Shown one piece after another: positions 63,614 to 64,000 of a stretch of 64,000 nucleotides of DNA. A program made the translations under genes and the position numbers. Below the pieces are notes generated by a model that saw only the letters and a program-made list of their open reading frames with translations, searched no databases and was not told where the DNA came from. Within the stretch, counting starts at the first letter, position 1. Each line of letters begins with the position of its first letter. The DNA comes from Paenibacillus sp. 453mf (lineage in GTDB: Bacteria; Bacillota; Bacilli; Paenibacillales; Paenibacillaceae), in NCBI RefSeq assembly GCF_900116105.1, contig NZ_FPAC01000001.1:1168862-1232861 (forward strand), written 5' to 3'.

Positions 63614-64000
63614 TTATAATCCAGCTCTTTTAGCAGAGGCCGGGCTAAGCATTCTTTTGGCGCCGTAATACTTGGAGCTCCAATAGCCTTTGTTAATAGG
63701 CGTAATAGCAATCCCTTTGGAAGAAGTAGCGGAGACAAATTGGTTATTGCCAAGATAGATTCCTACATGTGAAACACCGGATCCACTAGTATTAAAGAAG
63801 ACGAGATCTCCCTTTACAAGCTCAGATTTCTTGATAGCCTGTCCTTTATGAAATTGCTGTTTGGAGCTATGAGGCAGATTTACGCCAAGCTGCTTATATA
63901 CATAACGAGTAAATCCAGAGCAATCAAACCCAGAAAGGGTCGAACCGCCATATTGGTATGGTATGCCTACCGTATTGTTAACTGTTTTGGATAGAATGGA
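63614..64000 (-). CDS. NlpC/P60 family cell-wall hydrolase (5' end outside window)
   Basis: The last 128 residues of a minus-strand gene whose start lies beyond 64000. NlpC/P60 catalytic features are GIPYQYGGSTLSGFDCSGFT (Cys nucleophile), SHVGIYLGNNQFVSATSSKG (His) and a C-terminal YWSSKYYGAKRMLS. Such enzymes cut peptidoglycan stem peptides (D-gamma-Glu-mDAP bond). The upstream part would be expected to hold a signal peptide or binding repeats, not visible here. Confidence 0.9.
   Translation of the reverse strand, partial: SILSKTVNNTVGIPYQYGGSTLSGFDCSGFTRYVYKQLGVNLPHSSKQQFHKGQAIKKSELVKGDLVFFNTSGSGVSHVGIYLGNNQFVSATSSKGIAITPINKGYWSSKYYGAKRMLSPASAKRAGL

Noticed and set aside
1..64000. CRISPR arrays, insertion sequences, prophage genes, tRNA or rRNA
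   Set aside because: No regularly spaced repeats, transposase or integrase motifs, or tRNA-like cloverleafs were found; the only tandem repeat is the two-copy 48-bp duplication.

Overview
The window reads as a stretch of chromosome from a low-to-moderate GC, endospore-former-type Firmicute, most likely Paenibacillus or a close relative. This rests on gene content: a ppdK / CcpN-type CBS repressor / PpsR cluster, hxlAB with an HxlR regulator, a Bacillus-type bifunctional rhamnulose-1-phosphate aldolase/lactaldehyde dehydrogenase, LutABC, a CYP102 (P450BM3-type) monooxygenase, two LTA-synthase-type sulfatases and glgC-glgD. Strong AGGAGG-type ribosome binding sites, GTG/TTG starts and U-tailed hairpin terminators fit the same group. 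Species assignment is inference. No tRNA, rRNA, CRISPR array, insertion sequence, prophage or replication origin was seen.

Layout. 0-4.2 kb: small single genes (P-loop kinase, two GNATs, a methyltransferase, a decayed AAC(6')-like acetyltransferase, a histidine phosphatase, a YjbR protein). 4.3-8.1 kb: fructose operon fruR-fruK-fruA. 8.3-14.2 kb: proline island (proline dehydrogenase, an NtrC-type regulator with altered AAA+ motifs, an MHS-type transporter, P5C dehydrogenase). 14.3-18.9 kb: three GNATs, a tandem pair of small membrane proteins (the first broken by a nonsense codon), a membrane protein and a divergent SRAP protein. 19.2-24.1 kb: Old Yellow Enzyme, OsmC protein, 6-phosphogluconolactonase, LTA synthase 1. 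24.4-30.4 kb: hxlA-hxlB-hxlR formaldehyde module, PepF-like peptidase, DUF2500 protein, two alpha/beta hydrolases.

30.7-39.4 kb is the most coherent unit: rhaEW-rhaA-rhaB-rhaR-lutA-lutB-lutC, all on one strand with start/stop overlaps. Its genes would take L-rhamnose to DHAP plus L-lactaldehyde, then L-lactate, then pyruvate. A cre-like site overlaps the putative promoter. 39.8-45.3 kb: CYP102-type P450, lipoprotein, aldo/keto reductase, small membrane protein. 45.5-49.9 kb: ppdK, a CcpN-like repressor and ppsR, with two direct repeats resembling CcpN sites before ppdK and a 48-bp tandem duplication between the last two genes. 50-56.9 kb: DUF3891 protein, LTA synthase 2, an LLM flavin oxidoreductase coupled to an IF-3 paralogue, Mn-dependent pyrophosphatase, ROK regulator. 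57-64 kb: a genuine formylglycine-generating enzyme, a CNNM/HlyC-type membrane protein, a DUF1836 protein, an orphan KhtT N-terminal-domain protein, glgC-glgD and the 3' part of an NlpC/P60 hydrolase cut by the window edge.

No clearly new multi-gene defence or mobile system was found. The points most worth a second look are the proline-island regulator lacking a normal GAFTGA loop and Walker B aspartate, the IF-3 paralogue, the divergent SRAP protein, the orphan KhtT-N protein, the fused rha-lut operon, the predicted CcpN sites at ppdK, and the two decayed genes.
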